A stretch of 64,000 nucleotides of DNA from NCBI GenBank assembly GCA_949130495.1, contig OX422209.1, positions 697,793,757-697,857,756 on the forward strand. Direction: 5' to 3'. This document shows, piece by piece, positions 11,901 to 24,160 of the stretch. The DNA comes from Sambucus nigra. Lineage: Eukaryota > Streptophyta > Magnoliopsida > Dipsacales > Adoxaceae. How positions within the stretch are numbered: the first letter of the stretch is position 1; each line of letters begins with the position of its first letter. The notes beneath the pieces are model-generated. The model was not told the DNA's origin and did no database searches. It worked only from the letters and a program-made list of their open reading frames with translations. The translations under genes were made by a program, and so were the position numbers.

Positions 11901-12129
11901 ATGAGAGGTCATAGAGTGCTCTGAAAAGGCAATTTCTTGGGAAGCCATCCTTTTCTGTAATTCAATTGAAATGAATTGGTTTTGAGGGTTGAGAAATGGT
12001 TGGGGTTAGACGAAAGATTAATGGGCATGGGAATTGAGAGGAGAGAGAAACGAAGTTGAGACTTAATGATTTTATTAGAACTGTACATTTATGTCAATGT
12101 CACGTTTGGGTCTATAATTTTTATATAGA
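9000..12129 (-). mobile_element. Non-autonomous Helitron E2 carrying a UGT fragment
   Basis: On the minus strand the 3' end has the hairpin GGCCACGCATCGCGTTGCC (9028-9010) followed 7 nt later by CTAG, next to a T. The 5' end is TCTATATAAAAATTATAGAC at 12129, next to an A. These are the canonical Helitron ends (5'-A/TC...CTRR/T). The element has no counterpart at the equivalent junction of the second segment copy (29905). It carries the UGT fragment at 9612-10021 in sense orientation. The rest is AT-rich with no recognisable Rep/helicase. Confidence 0.65.
9612..10021 (-). pseudogene. 5' fragment of a UDP-glycosyltransferase gene (UGT92-like)
   Basis: The frame starts with MEGPKEHIVMLPFMAQGHLI and continues FLSLAHRIHHTTGFTITIAT through THYLQST. 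This is the N-terminal acceptor-binding lobe of a family-1 plant glycosyltransferase, with the expected catalytic-type histidine after MAQG. After about residue 55 the reading continues one frame over as IHLTLLPFNPSHHNLPPNTE and HFPQLISIISSQNNCPP, so one frameshift is present. The C-terminal half with the PSPG box is absent. The methionine at 10021 is the natural start. Such enzymes glycosylate small molecules in the cytosol; this piece cannot. It lies inside Helitron E2, a clear gene capture. Confidence 0.85.
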
Positions 12130-12131
12130 TA

Positions 12132-13771
12132 CTAGCATGATCGCGTGGCAGAATATATATATATATATATATTTGAGGAAATAAAAAAAATTCAAATAAT
12201 TGTTCAAGGGATTGCGTTATTTTTGCACTATTTTACCAAGTCAAATCACGATTCTCGATAAAAAAAAATAACTAATTTTTAGTTCTAAAAAAAACCTAAA
12301 TTATTTTTAGTTCTCAAAAATTGAAAAACGTCTAAACATTTTCTTGTATACAAAACCTAAATAAAAAGTATTTTAAAAACAGAATTTTTCAAGCAATTGA
12401 AAAGAACTTATTTGTAAAAAAATAACTTTTATATTTCTTTAGAAAATAACTTTCTAGTTTTTATAAAACAATTCAAAAATTTTTGTAACTAATAAAACAG
12501 TTTAGACAATTTCTTTATTTCTTAAACATTTTAACAGGTTAAAAATAATTTCTATTAAATAGTTTTTAACTTTTGGTAAAATATGTTATCAAAAAATAAA
12601 AAAAACTTTTTAATACAAAAAAACAAAGCTTAACCTTATTAACAGTTTTAAAACCCAAAACGTTAAGAACATTCAAACCCAAAAATGAAGAAATATAAAA
12701 AGTACCCCATTACACTTGCTAACTTGCATAAATTTACATTTGGTCTTTAAAATAAGAAAGAGTCTTCCTCTTCTTCAAAGAAACCTCAACCAAACATCAA
12801 TTCTTTATTTTTGAGATTTGCAAGACATGTAAACAATGAGGAGGCATATGGGTTTGAAGTAGTTGAAGTAAAACAATACAAAATCTCAAATTCACAACCA
12901 AAATAAACAAAAGTTGATCTGAAATAAAATAATAAAAAACCTAAAGAGTGATTAAAAGCCACCCTACCAAAATAATAATCTAAACCCAAAGAATCTTACA
13001 AAGCTAACTGAACACTAAATTTTTTTTGAACTAATACAAACCCAAGAAAAATATGAAAAATGCAAACATAAAATACTTACCAGAAAAGTAATCACAACTC
13101 ATCAAACCTTTATTTAAACACAAAAACACACAAAGAAAAACCAAGATTGTGGAAATATAAAAAAAAAAAACTACCCAGAATTTATGTAGTATTACTAATT
13201 TACCAAGCTTTGATGAGTTATTCATACCATCTATACGGCATGGAGAAAAAAAGTTTGCTTTTGTGGGCTATCCAAAGCATTGAGAGAAATGGTGAAGTAC
13301 CCCAAAATAAGAAGATTTTGGAGCAAAACTTGTTGAGGTTGGATATTTTATGTCCTTTAAATACACGCATGTAAGGGGATCTATGAGGAGTAATAGGAGA
13401 TCACCATATCCTTTTTTGCATTTAGTTCCAATGCTCTATCTTTTTTCGAGGTGATTCATAGCTTTTTCTCCAAAAATTCCTAATTGATGTCATCATCCAC
13501 TGAACAGAGTTAAGTTTGCAACAAACTGAAAAATATTGGCGGTGGAGTTACTGCTCCCAAAATATTGTTGTTGGGTTTCGTTTTTTTTTTTGGAAAACGA
13601 TTTGAGTGTTAAGAAAATGAGGAGTAGGATACCTTTACGTGTCATATTAAAGGGGAGAAAATTTAATGATATTTAATGTAAGCGTTACACGATTTGGTAT
13701 TTTTATTTATGTCAATGCCATGTGTCATTCTCAGAAGATTTCGGTCTATAATTTTTATATAGTTATATAGA
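12132..13771 (-). mobile_element. Non-autonomous Helitron E3
   Basis: On the minus strand it ends in CATGCTAG at 12132, next to T, with a degenerate terminal hairpin (ATCGCGTGGCAG on the plus strand). Its 5' end is TCTATATAACTATATAAAAA at 13771. It is separated from E2 by only TA. The interior is A/T-rich without recognisable cargo; a short plus-strand open frame at 13205-13371 has no identifiable product. Confidence 0.6.
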
Positions 13772-15390
13772 TTAGCATGAAGGCCACGCGATGCGTGGCC
13801 GAATATATATATATTTCATTATATAAACTTTAGTACTTTATTTTTAGAAAACCATTATATAATTAGATATTTATAATAAATTTAAATAATCAATAATTAA
13901 TTAGGTTTGATAATTTAATATGATAACTCATTAATTTTAAATGATGGATACTAAAACAAAATTGTAAAGTATTTGATTGACATTCAATGTTGGCTATCCA
14001 CTCCTAATGTAAAACTGAATAAATATTTTTAAGAGTTTGAAAAAATATTGCAGAAAAATCGATTTCCAATAACAAAGTAGATTTCTAATTAAAAACTAAT
14101 TTCTAATAAAATATTGAAAAAATATTCAATAATAACCAAAAATTAAAATACAAAAAAGGATAGAAAAAATAAATAAAAATATGGAAAATCCATTAAAAAA
14201 AAACAAATTATTCAATAAACAAAAAAAATATTTAAAAAAAAATTCAAACTGAATAAATATTCTAAAAAGTTTGAAAAAAAATGCAAAATATGAATTTCCA
14301 ATAACAAAATAAATTTCAAATAAAAAACAGATTTTTAATAAAATCAGGAAAAATATTCGATAATAACAAAAAAATTGGAATATATAGACAAACCAGAAAA
14401 AATATTTAAAACAATAATAAAAAAACACAATTTCCAAAAATAAAAATTCTAGCCCTGATTAAAAAAACATTAATAAAAGATTTCCAGCAAAATTTTTTTT
14501 TTGGATGAAAACAGTATTTTCAATTTTGGGAAAATATAATTTTACTACAACATTGTCACCCAAAATTCCTAACTAAGCAACTGACCTTTCATATGAAAAT
14601 TTTCACACGAACCTTATAAATAGGGAAAATTCGATATAAATTGGACCAAGACCACATAAAATCTACATTCATGCTAACCATATGGCTTAACATGCAATTT
14701 AAACATTCAACACACCGTAAAAAGAAGGCATCGCTTAATTAACGAACATTTTAAATCAAAAGAAAAGAAAAAAAATTGCATACCTTATCGGTTTTAGGAT
14801 CGCTGATAAGGAGGGTCTGAAGAGAGATTTTGAGGACTATTCTCCGATACTCTCCTCTATTGTCAGTTCAAGGTTTCACTATGTATACCACTTCTTCCAT
14901 TCCGACGGCCATTATTTGTAGCTCCGATTTACTCTATTAGATTATATGCTAATTTTGTTGTGTGATGGAGAGTAAGATAGATAGTGGGAAAAATCTTATG
15001 ATTGGTGAAGACATTACCGAATCAGGAGAGAATGACGGTCGTGAACAGTAAAACGTCGGTTCTTTATGTGATTAAGGGGTTTAATGTTAACGGTGGAGGG
15101 TTAGAAACATAATGGTGAAATAAAATAGAGGAGGGGAAAATACAAAAGAAGAGGATATATGGAAAAGCGAGAATAGGAAGAGGCTTTTTTGGGGGAACTA
15201 AAAAGACGACCAGTTCATTGAAAATTGAGAAAGAGGGTGGAAATATGAAGGCAAAATGAGAGGGTTGACGGAAAAACTCTTGATAGCATTTAATACATAT
15301 GTCATATGTCTCCCTCACATGATTTGGACTTTTATTACTGTCATGTGTCATCTTAAAAGAATTTGGATCTACAATTTTTATATAGTTATA
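13772..15390 (-). mobile_element. Non-autonomous Helitron E4 with a captured exon
   Basis: On the minus strand the 3' end is the perfect hairpin GGCCACGCATCGCGTGGCC (13800-13782) followed by TTCATGCTAA. The 5' end is near 15390 with TATATAACTATATAAAAATT. It abuts E3 directly. The left half is very A-rich on the plus strand. The right half carries the exon at 14784-14912. Confidence 0.6.
14784..14912 (-). pseudogene. Captured 43-codon first exon of an unidentified gene
   Basis: On the minus strand an ATG at 14912 opens MAVGMEEVVYIVKP, one TGA (compatible with a mutated CGA), then TDNRGEYRRIVLKISLQTLL and ISDPKTDK, ending in phase 0 at AAG|GTATGC. The single stop, exact codon count and donor site argue for a real exon, captured with part of its intron. 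I do not recognise the protein. It lies in Helitron E4 in sense orientation. Confidence 0.45.
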
Positions 15391-15394
15391 TAAA

Positions 15395-16644
<1,250 letters not shown>

Positions 16645-18870
16645 ATTAGATAATAGATGACCTTTTAATTATACAAAAAAGTTAAAATTTGTTATATTTG
16701 TCTGTTTTTAAATTTTGGGAAAGTGGGACATCATTCATGAGATTTTATTAGATAAATAAAAATAGAGAAAAAGCTTGCCCACTGATTATAATAAAACACT
16801 AAAAATCATGTACTATAACCCCATTTGACAATTAAAAGTTTGTTAACCTCAAAATTATTCTCTCAATCTGATTCCTATTTTTTAGTTGTTTTAAAATTGG
16901 AGACGCAATGGTTTAATTTATTGAAAATCTCACAAATATTGTGTATGTATAATTATTGAGAAAATATATATAACTAACCTTTCGGTAACTTGTATATGAT
17001 TTTTATTATCTTGTTGAGTAATGTTTATTGGTAATGGGTTTAAATACGTCACAATTAAGTTACTTTGAGCTCAAATTGGAGTGGGACTTACATATAACTT
17101 TAGCAAGACCTAGCATAATCGTGTACTCCTCCGAGAGTAGTATAATATGGTGTATTTACATATGTAATTCCATTAAGTATTTAATGAGAAAATTGTCTCC
17201 AAAGCCACCCACTTGACATGAGAAGTATATAGTAAACCTAGTGTATGGCTTTTGTCCCACATTGGAAGAATGTGGGAAAAGTAATGAGTTAATATATTAC
17301 TAGTTAGGGACTAAGGGTGGGATGCTTTGGAGGTATCCCAACTCTTTGAAGGGGAAAGGACATATGTTATAAATATGTGGACTTTGCGCCAAAAGCCCAT
17401 ATATGCACACTGTCGTTTGTCCATTCGGCTAGGCCCAGGCTTGTGCTAATGGAGTATAATCTTTTTAAATTTTGTGGGCCAAGTTTTAATTACCCAAAGT
17501 GCTTGTGGGTGTTTGGGATTTATTAATTTGTGGAAAAATTATTGAAGTCACATCTTTTTGGGTGAAAAGTTTAATTAATTAAAATACATTTTAATTAATT
17601 ATGAAAGGTACGTCCTCTTTAATTGACACTAAATAATCAACTGTTTAGTGAAAGAGTGTGACTGTTTGTGAAAAGACATGGTGCTTCTTAAAATGACCAT
17701 AAACAACACTATAAAAGGAGTCCATTAGATTCAGTTTTTACAAACAAAAATCTAACCATTCTCTCCCCCTCCTACATTCTGTATTCGTAATTCTTATCCT
17801 TTTTAAAGTAGAATTAAGTGTTCAAAGTTTGTTATGTTCACCGGAGCCTTGACAGTTTGAAGTGCTGCTAATGATAAGGATAAAAAGTCCATTATGTGTT
17901 GGGAGACGATTGCTTACAACCTTGAGCACCCATTGACGAAGAAATGTCATCTTAAGGACACAATATGAATTCATTGGGCGCGGATTCTATTATCAACTTT
18001 TCAGTTGCTTTCGTCAATTTATGTTGCAACCTAATATAACGTGGTCAGGTGGGTCAATAACAAGGCGGCATCTGTCATTATCCTTAGTGGGTCCAAGATA
18101 GCCGGTAAAAGTTGTCGGCTAAATTAACTGTCGGCACACTAACCGACTATCCTCAAGAATATAAACAACCATTGAGTTGAACATGCACACATGAGGATCT
18201 CAATAGTCACCCTGAACATGCACGTTGATAAATACATAAGTTGTAATGTAAGGGTGTAAATACCTAATGTATAATGGTATTTTACCTCTTCATCTTCCTA
18301 ATACTATAAATATCTCACTATCTCTCTCAGCTAAGGGTAACTGAAAATAGTTTATCCTAAACCCTAGAGAGTTCTGAGAGGCTTATACTAAAATCCTAAT
18401 ACTTAGTGACATTGTACCCGTGGATGTATGCACCTTACTAGGATGAACCCCATAAAAAATCTGTATATCTTTCTTTATCTCTCATTTCTCTTTAGCTTAT
18501 ATCTTTCTTACTTTATCTATGATAATATATAGTGTAACAAAGTTAAGACTCGTCCTAATCATCATACCAATTTTAGATGCCAACAGTTTCGTTTAACAGA
18601 TTACTTGTAAGTTTCTTCTTTTAGTGTTAATAAATATTATTTAATTATTATTTATTTGTTTTTATTCTCTTTTAAATTATTAAATACGGTTTATTTAATT
18701 TTTTAAAATAAATATTTAGAATAACAATCTTACGACGATTTTTTGTAATTCTGATTCTGGATTTGTTCTAAGGAATTGGTTTGATAAATTTACATAACAA
18801 ATTTGGTTTCGTTTACTACAATTTTATATTTTGCATAAACAGATTCTTTTATATATTAGTGTTATGTTAT
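16645..18870 (+). mobile_element. Copia LTR and leader region, first copy, truncated
   Basis: It matches 31067-33286. In the second copy this sequence leads straight into a copia gag at 33372, so it is probably the LTR and untranslated leader of a Ty1/copia element. TGTCCCACATTGGAAGAATG near 17252, common at copia LTR starts, and a TATA box at 17710 fit this. I could not place the LTR limits: no standard primer-binding site is visible before gag. This copy stops at 18870, where the Tat-like LTR begins. Confidence 0.5.
17710..17717 (+). promoter_or_regulatory. TATA box of copia-type LTR, copy 1
   Basis: TATAAAAG followed about 60 bp later by a pyrimidine-rich CTCTCCCCCTCC stretch; the arrangement is conserved at 32133. 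It would drive transcription of the copia element. Confidence 0.4.
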
Positions 18871-19279
18871 TGTGGGTTCCCGAAATTAGAATGATGGGCC
18901 TGGACGAGTAGCCCAATTGTAGCGGCCCAAAGTCCAGGCCCCTTATACCTTAAACCGATTATGATTTAGTCTCTTCCCACGTTCCCATTAAGGGGAAGTC
19001 TAGGAGGAGATGGGAAACATGGAGGAGTCCCAAACCCCCACTCACTAGAACAAACATGTATATAACAAATCCTAGGTCGGGGGCAAAGGACACATTGTAT
19101 TCTCTGTAATCATTCTCCGGAGAACACATAAATAATACTGACTGCACCACTGTGGACGTAGGCATCTTTGCTGAACCACGTACATCCTTTGTTGTGTGAT
19201 TGTCATTTTGCATTCCTTATTCTTACTTGGTGATTGCATTTCTCTTATCTATTTGTGTTGCATAATAATTGTCACCACA
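18871..19279 (+). mobile_element. LTR of a Tat-like Ty3/gypsy element
   Basis: It starts TGTGGGTTCCCGAAATTAG and ends CACCACA, 409 bp, directly followed by ATTGGCGCTGTCTGTGGGAA (19280 on). That phrase is the well-known primer-binding-site context of plant Tat-type elements. It begins exactly where the duplicated copia leader stops, so it inserted there. Confidence 0.75.
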
Positions 19280-19344
19280 ATTGGCGCTGTCTGTGGGAAC
19301 GTTTATCTTCCCTGAGAAAGACCACACCAAAAAAGGAGTTCGAA

Positions 19345-20085
19345 ATGTCTGGTCACAGTAGTGATGCCCCTTAGGCAGGGGATATTCAAGAACCCCCTGC
19401 TCCTCGTAGGGTTAGGTCTGAAGTTCGGCGTTCAGATCACAGAGCTCGCCCAGAAAGGCCAGCCTCGGAAGAAAGCCAAGGACCAGCGAGATCCACGCAG
19501 ATATTCAGGCTAATTGATGCATACGAGGCGAGGCTCCAAGAGCAGAGGGAGTCTTCTCGCAGGCACGAGGCTGAGAACGCTCGCCTCAAAAGAAGATTAG
19601 AAAGAATGGAGAGAAAGCTCCATCGTAGTACCAAGCAATGTCTGAACCACACTCCTAGCCCTCAGGCGAGCAAGTCTAGCAGCCGAGGAAGGAGCCCCAG
19701 GCACGGATCCTAGAGAACCGAGGGAAACGAGTAAGAGGATGACCTGCTCGAGCAACTGCGACTAGCTCGCAGCCACAGAAGCCCGGATCGCATCAATGAG
19801 AACATACGAAATCTGGTCCGAATGGAGATGGACCAACATCCTTCCCATCACGGTACCAGATCGACCCGAGAACTCGCTAGGCGAGCTCTCAAAACTCAGA
19901 TGAAATCACCCTTCTCAAGGGAAATCGAGGAAGAAGAAGCCCCCAAGAAGTTTGCCATTCCAAGGTTCAAAATTTACGACGGTAAGACTGATCCCATTGA
20001 TCACGTCAGACAGTACCGATATGCCATGACCCTCTGGAACAACCGAGACGCACTAATGTGCCGAATTTTTCCCTCGAGCCTCCAT
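19345..20085 (+). pseudogene. gag: Tat-like Ty3/gypsy gag, disrupted
   Basis: The ATG at 19345 opens MSGHSSDAP, then a stop. Stops also lie at 19711 and 19732 in the same frame. The region carries a coiled, charged segment (DAYEARLQEQRESSRRHEAE) and then the conserved gag core: MKSPFSREIEE, FAIPRFKIYDGKTDPIDHV and NNRDALMCRIFPSSL. Gag forms the virus-like particle of the element. Similarity breaks off at about 20085, before the WFxxLP part of the core, where sequence of the neighbouring element starts. No protease, reverse transcriptase or integrase follows. Confidence 0.85.
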
Positions 20086-21284
20086 ACTGACCATATTAAG
20101 GTTGTCCTTCTCTCGGAATCTGGTAGTCTCAACCCTGATTGCTACCCCCCCCCCCCCATTGTTCCCTTAGTTCTGCTGGTCCTAAGGAATACACTGCTAG
20201 CCTCAATAGCTCCCCCTGGATTAACCATCACTTGGTAAGAATTCCGCTATCCGAATGATTTAAATGGGTCTCCTGATGGGCTCTCCCTTGTGGTGCTTCA
20301 CTAACACCATTTCACCCAATATTACTCTCCAACTAATTTTTTTTATTCTTTTAGCTCCCCACATAAAGAAGCGTTAACATCTCTATTGACCAAACGTGAC
20401 ATTGTCACCATATGCATCGACCGTCCAAGCAGAATTCCCCTTAAGCATTGGCAACTCTTCTTATAATTCAGTTTTCCACTTAAAATCCTCTTCTCCATTG
20501 TACCTACTTCATCCGGTACAAAATTTTCTAAATAATTAAATTCATTTTCACAAATGGACCTCTGTCCGACCCTTTTGTGATGAGTTCAGAAAAACGTTCG
20601 CATCTTAACCTGAACATCTGGTGAAGGAACTTAGGGTCAAATTGTACCTAAGATCCTCCCATTAACACAACATTCCACTTCTAAATATGGTGGTTGACTC
20701 CCACAATTTTTAACTTTTCTCCTACGAGCCAAGAAAAAAAAATCCCCAAATTTTCACTTCCAGTTATACCACACTTCACCATATACCCAAGCCTTTAAAT
20801 ATTTAACTTCCGTTGGCTAACACACGCAATCTACGCATTTCTAGAATTTCAAGGACGCTTCTCTTCAAATGCCCATCTGACTCTCTCCCATTCCAACCAC
20901 GCTGGGTGAGTCTAATTTGGCGCCACTTCCTACTACAGTGGTACTTGAAAATCATACATTGCACCCTAGCAGTCTTTACTGTTTTAACTTCCCATGCCAT
21001 CATAGGGGTGACCTCGACTACGGTCATCATCCTCGAAAATACTCTCCAACCTCAACCGAGCTCTGCCTCCTATTGTCTTCCCAACGGCCCTTGCATATCA
21101 TACTTTATTGTTTTGCACATGAACCCACCCGAACTCAAATAAAATTCACTAATATATATGTTATAGCAGGAGAATGAAATCTCACCATAGGAACCAACAA
21201 TCCTAAACATAGGGCTCTATATCAAAGAAAGCTACGCTCGAAGCATAATAAGCCGCACAGATCATAAGGACTCTAGAACCTGAT
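20086..21284 (-). mobile_element. Internal non-coding part of a Tekay-like element
   Basis: It lies downstream, on the minus strand, of the LTR and primer-binding site at 21285-24160. No gag or pol is recognisable, and the short frames on both strands (20803-21177) show nothing familiar. A run of 13 C lies at 20147-20159. It ends against the Tat gag. Confidence 0.4.
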
Positions 21285-21296
21285 GCTCTTATACCA
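21285..21296 (-). other. Primer-binding site of a Tekay-like LTR element
   Basis: On the minus strand TGGTATAAGAGC, one change from TGGTATCAGAGC, the complement of initiator methionine tRNA. It stands 2 nt past the LTR end GGGTGTCACA, the normal position for priming reverse transcription. Confidence 0.8.
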
Positions 21297-21298
21297 TC

Positions 21299-24160
21299 TG
21301 TGACACCCTGCCTAATTAAATATCGGGTGATCAGTCCTTCATTAAATTAAATCATAATATCAAGTTGGTTCAGAATATGCATCACCGTCGAAAACTTTTA
21401 TTAAAATACTTACCACCTAATATATAAAAAGGTTGATGTCAAAATTTTATCTTTTAATTAATGTAAAACCAAATTAACGAATAATTAAACAGTCTCCATT
21501 CAAACCAATCTCATATGAAGGAAATTAACTGAAATAATAAGTTTGGCTGGAGTAAACACTTCCAGCCTAAGTACCGAATACAATAATCCAACAGAAATAA
21601 TCCAAAAAGTGAAATGAGTAAATAATAAATCCATAATCTCTGACTGTCTAAAATAAAAAAAGGGAAACATGACCTAATAGAAGGAAATAGCTCAAGATGA
21701 AGGAATGATAATCATGGAAGCATCTACTACTGAGGTCCTATAACTTCCATAGCAGCTACAACACGTCAAATGAATGAAACTCCTATGCTTGGTGACCCTA
21801 TGGCTAGGCAGCTAAAATAATTTGACAAAAGGAAAGCTATTTATAAGGGACGGGTCAGAGCCGGAGTGTAAAGCACTTAAAAATTTAAGCAAGTATTTAA
21901 ATATTGTAGTAAAGAAAATAGTATACGCATGTTAGCTTTTCGAACACTCACTTGAGATTCTCACCTCTGAAGTAATCTGCAAGACTAACGCACCTCTAAA
22001 CCCATTTTAATTATTTCATCACTTAATTAGACTGTAGACAAAATCCTTCTGATCACTACCCGCAATATCAACCCGCATTTTCTACACAATACCATATTAA
22101 ATGTTTTCACTACTGTTATCTCAATTTGGGAAGTATTTATAAAACACGTTAAGTGCACGCTTTTATTCAAAGATTTTCGTCATTATGTATCTTATCCGCA
22201 TACTTTCACACAACAAGTATCACTACAAGTACATATATAAATATATACATCACTATATATTATATATACTAAAAAGGCACCTTTAGACTCAACTACTGTG
22301 GCCTCATACTCTGCTATCAAGTCCCGGTACTTCTCGCACTGAATAAGGCCAATGAGTTTGAAATCTCCTATGAACCATAAATGTACAAATCACACATATT
22401 GGAGGCGAACATGGTTCCAAGCCTGTGGGCTACGCACATACCTATGCATCTATATGACCGTCAACATTATCTTTCTTAGATAGCCAGTACCTAGGTTCCA
22501 TGCTATGAGGTACCAGTCAAATACCCCCCTGAAGGATCCTCAAGATAGGATTGTCCCCTTTCACAACCTCCCATGATAGCAAGTATGGTAGGTATGTCAT
22601 ACACATAATAAATATCATTATAAGCATTCACGCAACCTATCCAGTTCATTCGGTATACACTCAACGCGAATATTTAACTTATACGTAGTATCTCTCATTA
22701 CTACTAGTCGTACACATACTAGATTACGAATATTGTTGCTCCTAATTTTGAGATAAATCGTCACTCCCATCGTCATAAAATCTCATACCCCTTTTATTAC
22801 CCAATAATTATGTTCTAACATAAACCCCAATTTACTGCTAAGCATCACTTCAAATAAACCTGCTAGCCAGATTTGGAACAAAAGAAAATTTCCTAGAAAC
22901 TGGACATGTCATTTAAATCAGAAGCTATCTCGTTTTAACGAGATATCATGTCTTTAGAATGACATATCGCGTGATAGGGGTTCTCATTCGAACCAGGCTC
23001 CATCTCGTTTGAACGAGATTGAGCAATTTTGCCCCTAACGTGCACCTGCTACATTTTTCATCCATAAAAAGTCCTAAAATCTCTATAAATTAGTTCAAAC
23101 TCCTTAGATTCAATTCCAACTCATTTTCCAACATAAAAATTGGTTTCTAACATCTTAAACACATAAATTCATGATTAATTAATCCACAAACCAAAAATCC
23201 CCAAATTTCAGATTCATAAAACCCTAGTTCATAAGATTTCCAATTAACCCTATTTAATACCAGATTTACTCAGCAATTATCAATATAAATTCATAGTTAA
23301 ACATCAAATTACAAGAACCATTTAACTTGGTATTAATTTAACCCTAATACATCTTTTAATAATGAATTCTTTATCAAATCACATGCAATTTAAGGGGGTT
23401 TCATTACTTACACTAACATGAACACATTTATAGCTAAAAGAGCAAGATTTAAACACTTACCTTACGAAAGATGGTTTGATCCTTTGTTGTTGTTGGTATT
23501 GTTGCAATCCTCTTTCTACGATCTATGCGATGGTGGTTATGGTGGCGGAAAATATGCACTCGCGGTGGCTCTTCTCTAGACTTTTCTTCCTCTTTCTCTC
23601 TCTTTGGTCTCTCTCTGTGTCTAAATTTTTTCTTATAGTTGATAACCTAATCTAAGCCACATAGGAGATCTATTTTTTCTCTAATTTTCGTCCTTTAATT
23701 TACTCCAAAAATACAATTGACCAAAATACCCTTATGGGGTGCTGGTTCGGCCTAAAATTGTCCCGAAACCCAAACTAAGCCTCCGGGTAGACTTTTCTGA
23801 CTATCTCGACCATTCCAAACTCAACAGAGAACTCAAAACGACCATATGAGGGACTTATAAATATTTTTCATTTTATTTCAATAATTTAATCCCGACACGA
23901 CTAGCACGCGCGTTCCGGCTTAATTTTCAAAACTGTCATATTTTTCACTCACAAAAACTTTAATATTTTCATAATCATACACTACTTTACTCACTAAGTA
24001 ATATTCAAAATACTTCTCAATCATAAATACTAACTCTCGTCACACTAGTAATTATTTTTTATTTAAATCCGGATTAATTATAAATATATTTCCCCATTTA
24101 AATTAATTAATCCTAATCCCATAAATAAAATAAAATCTTTAAAAAATATGGGGTATTACA
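21299..24160 (-). mobile_element. Tekay-like Ty3/gypsy LTR (LTR1), 2.86 kb
   Basis: On the minus strand it runs from TGTAATACCCCATATTTTTT to GGGTGTCACA. The start matches the LTR at 46128 (TGTAATACCCCATATTTTTT). It interrupts the protease of the Tat-like element at 24161. At +1141 to +1233 from its start it carries two perfect palindromes with arms ATCTCGTT/AACGAGAT (22927-22944 and 23002-23019). Confidence 0.75.
22927..23019. repeat. Palindrome cluster in LTR1
   Basis: Two 18-bp inverted repeats, ATCTCGTTTTAACGAGAT and ATCTCGTTTGAACGAGAT, 8-bp arms with a 2-bp spacer. Between them lie a weaker ATGTC/GACAT pair and a TTCGAA core. Compare the clusters at 36585, 45316, 47186, 49964, 54546 and 57327. 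Confidence 0.85.

Noticed and set aside
14126..14437. A 103-codon phenylalanine-rich frame on the minus strand
   Set aside because: It reads the complement of A-rich low-complexity DNA.
17028..17216. A 62-codon frame conserved at 31451-31639
   Set aside because: It lies in a copia LTR/leader region, and conservation is no higher than in the flanking non-coding DNA.
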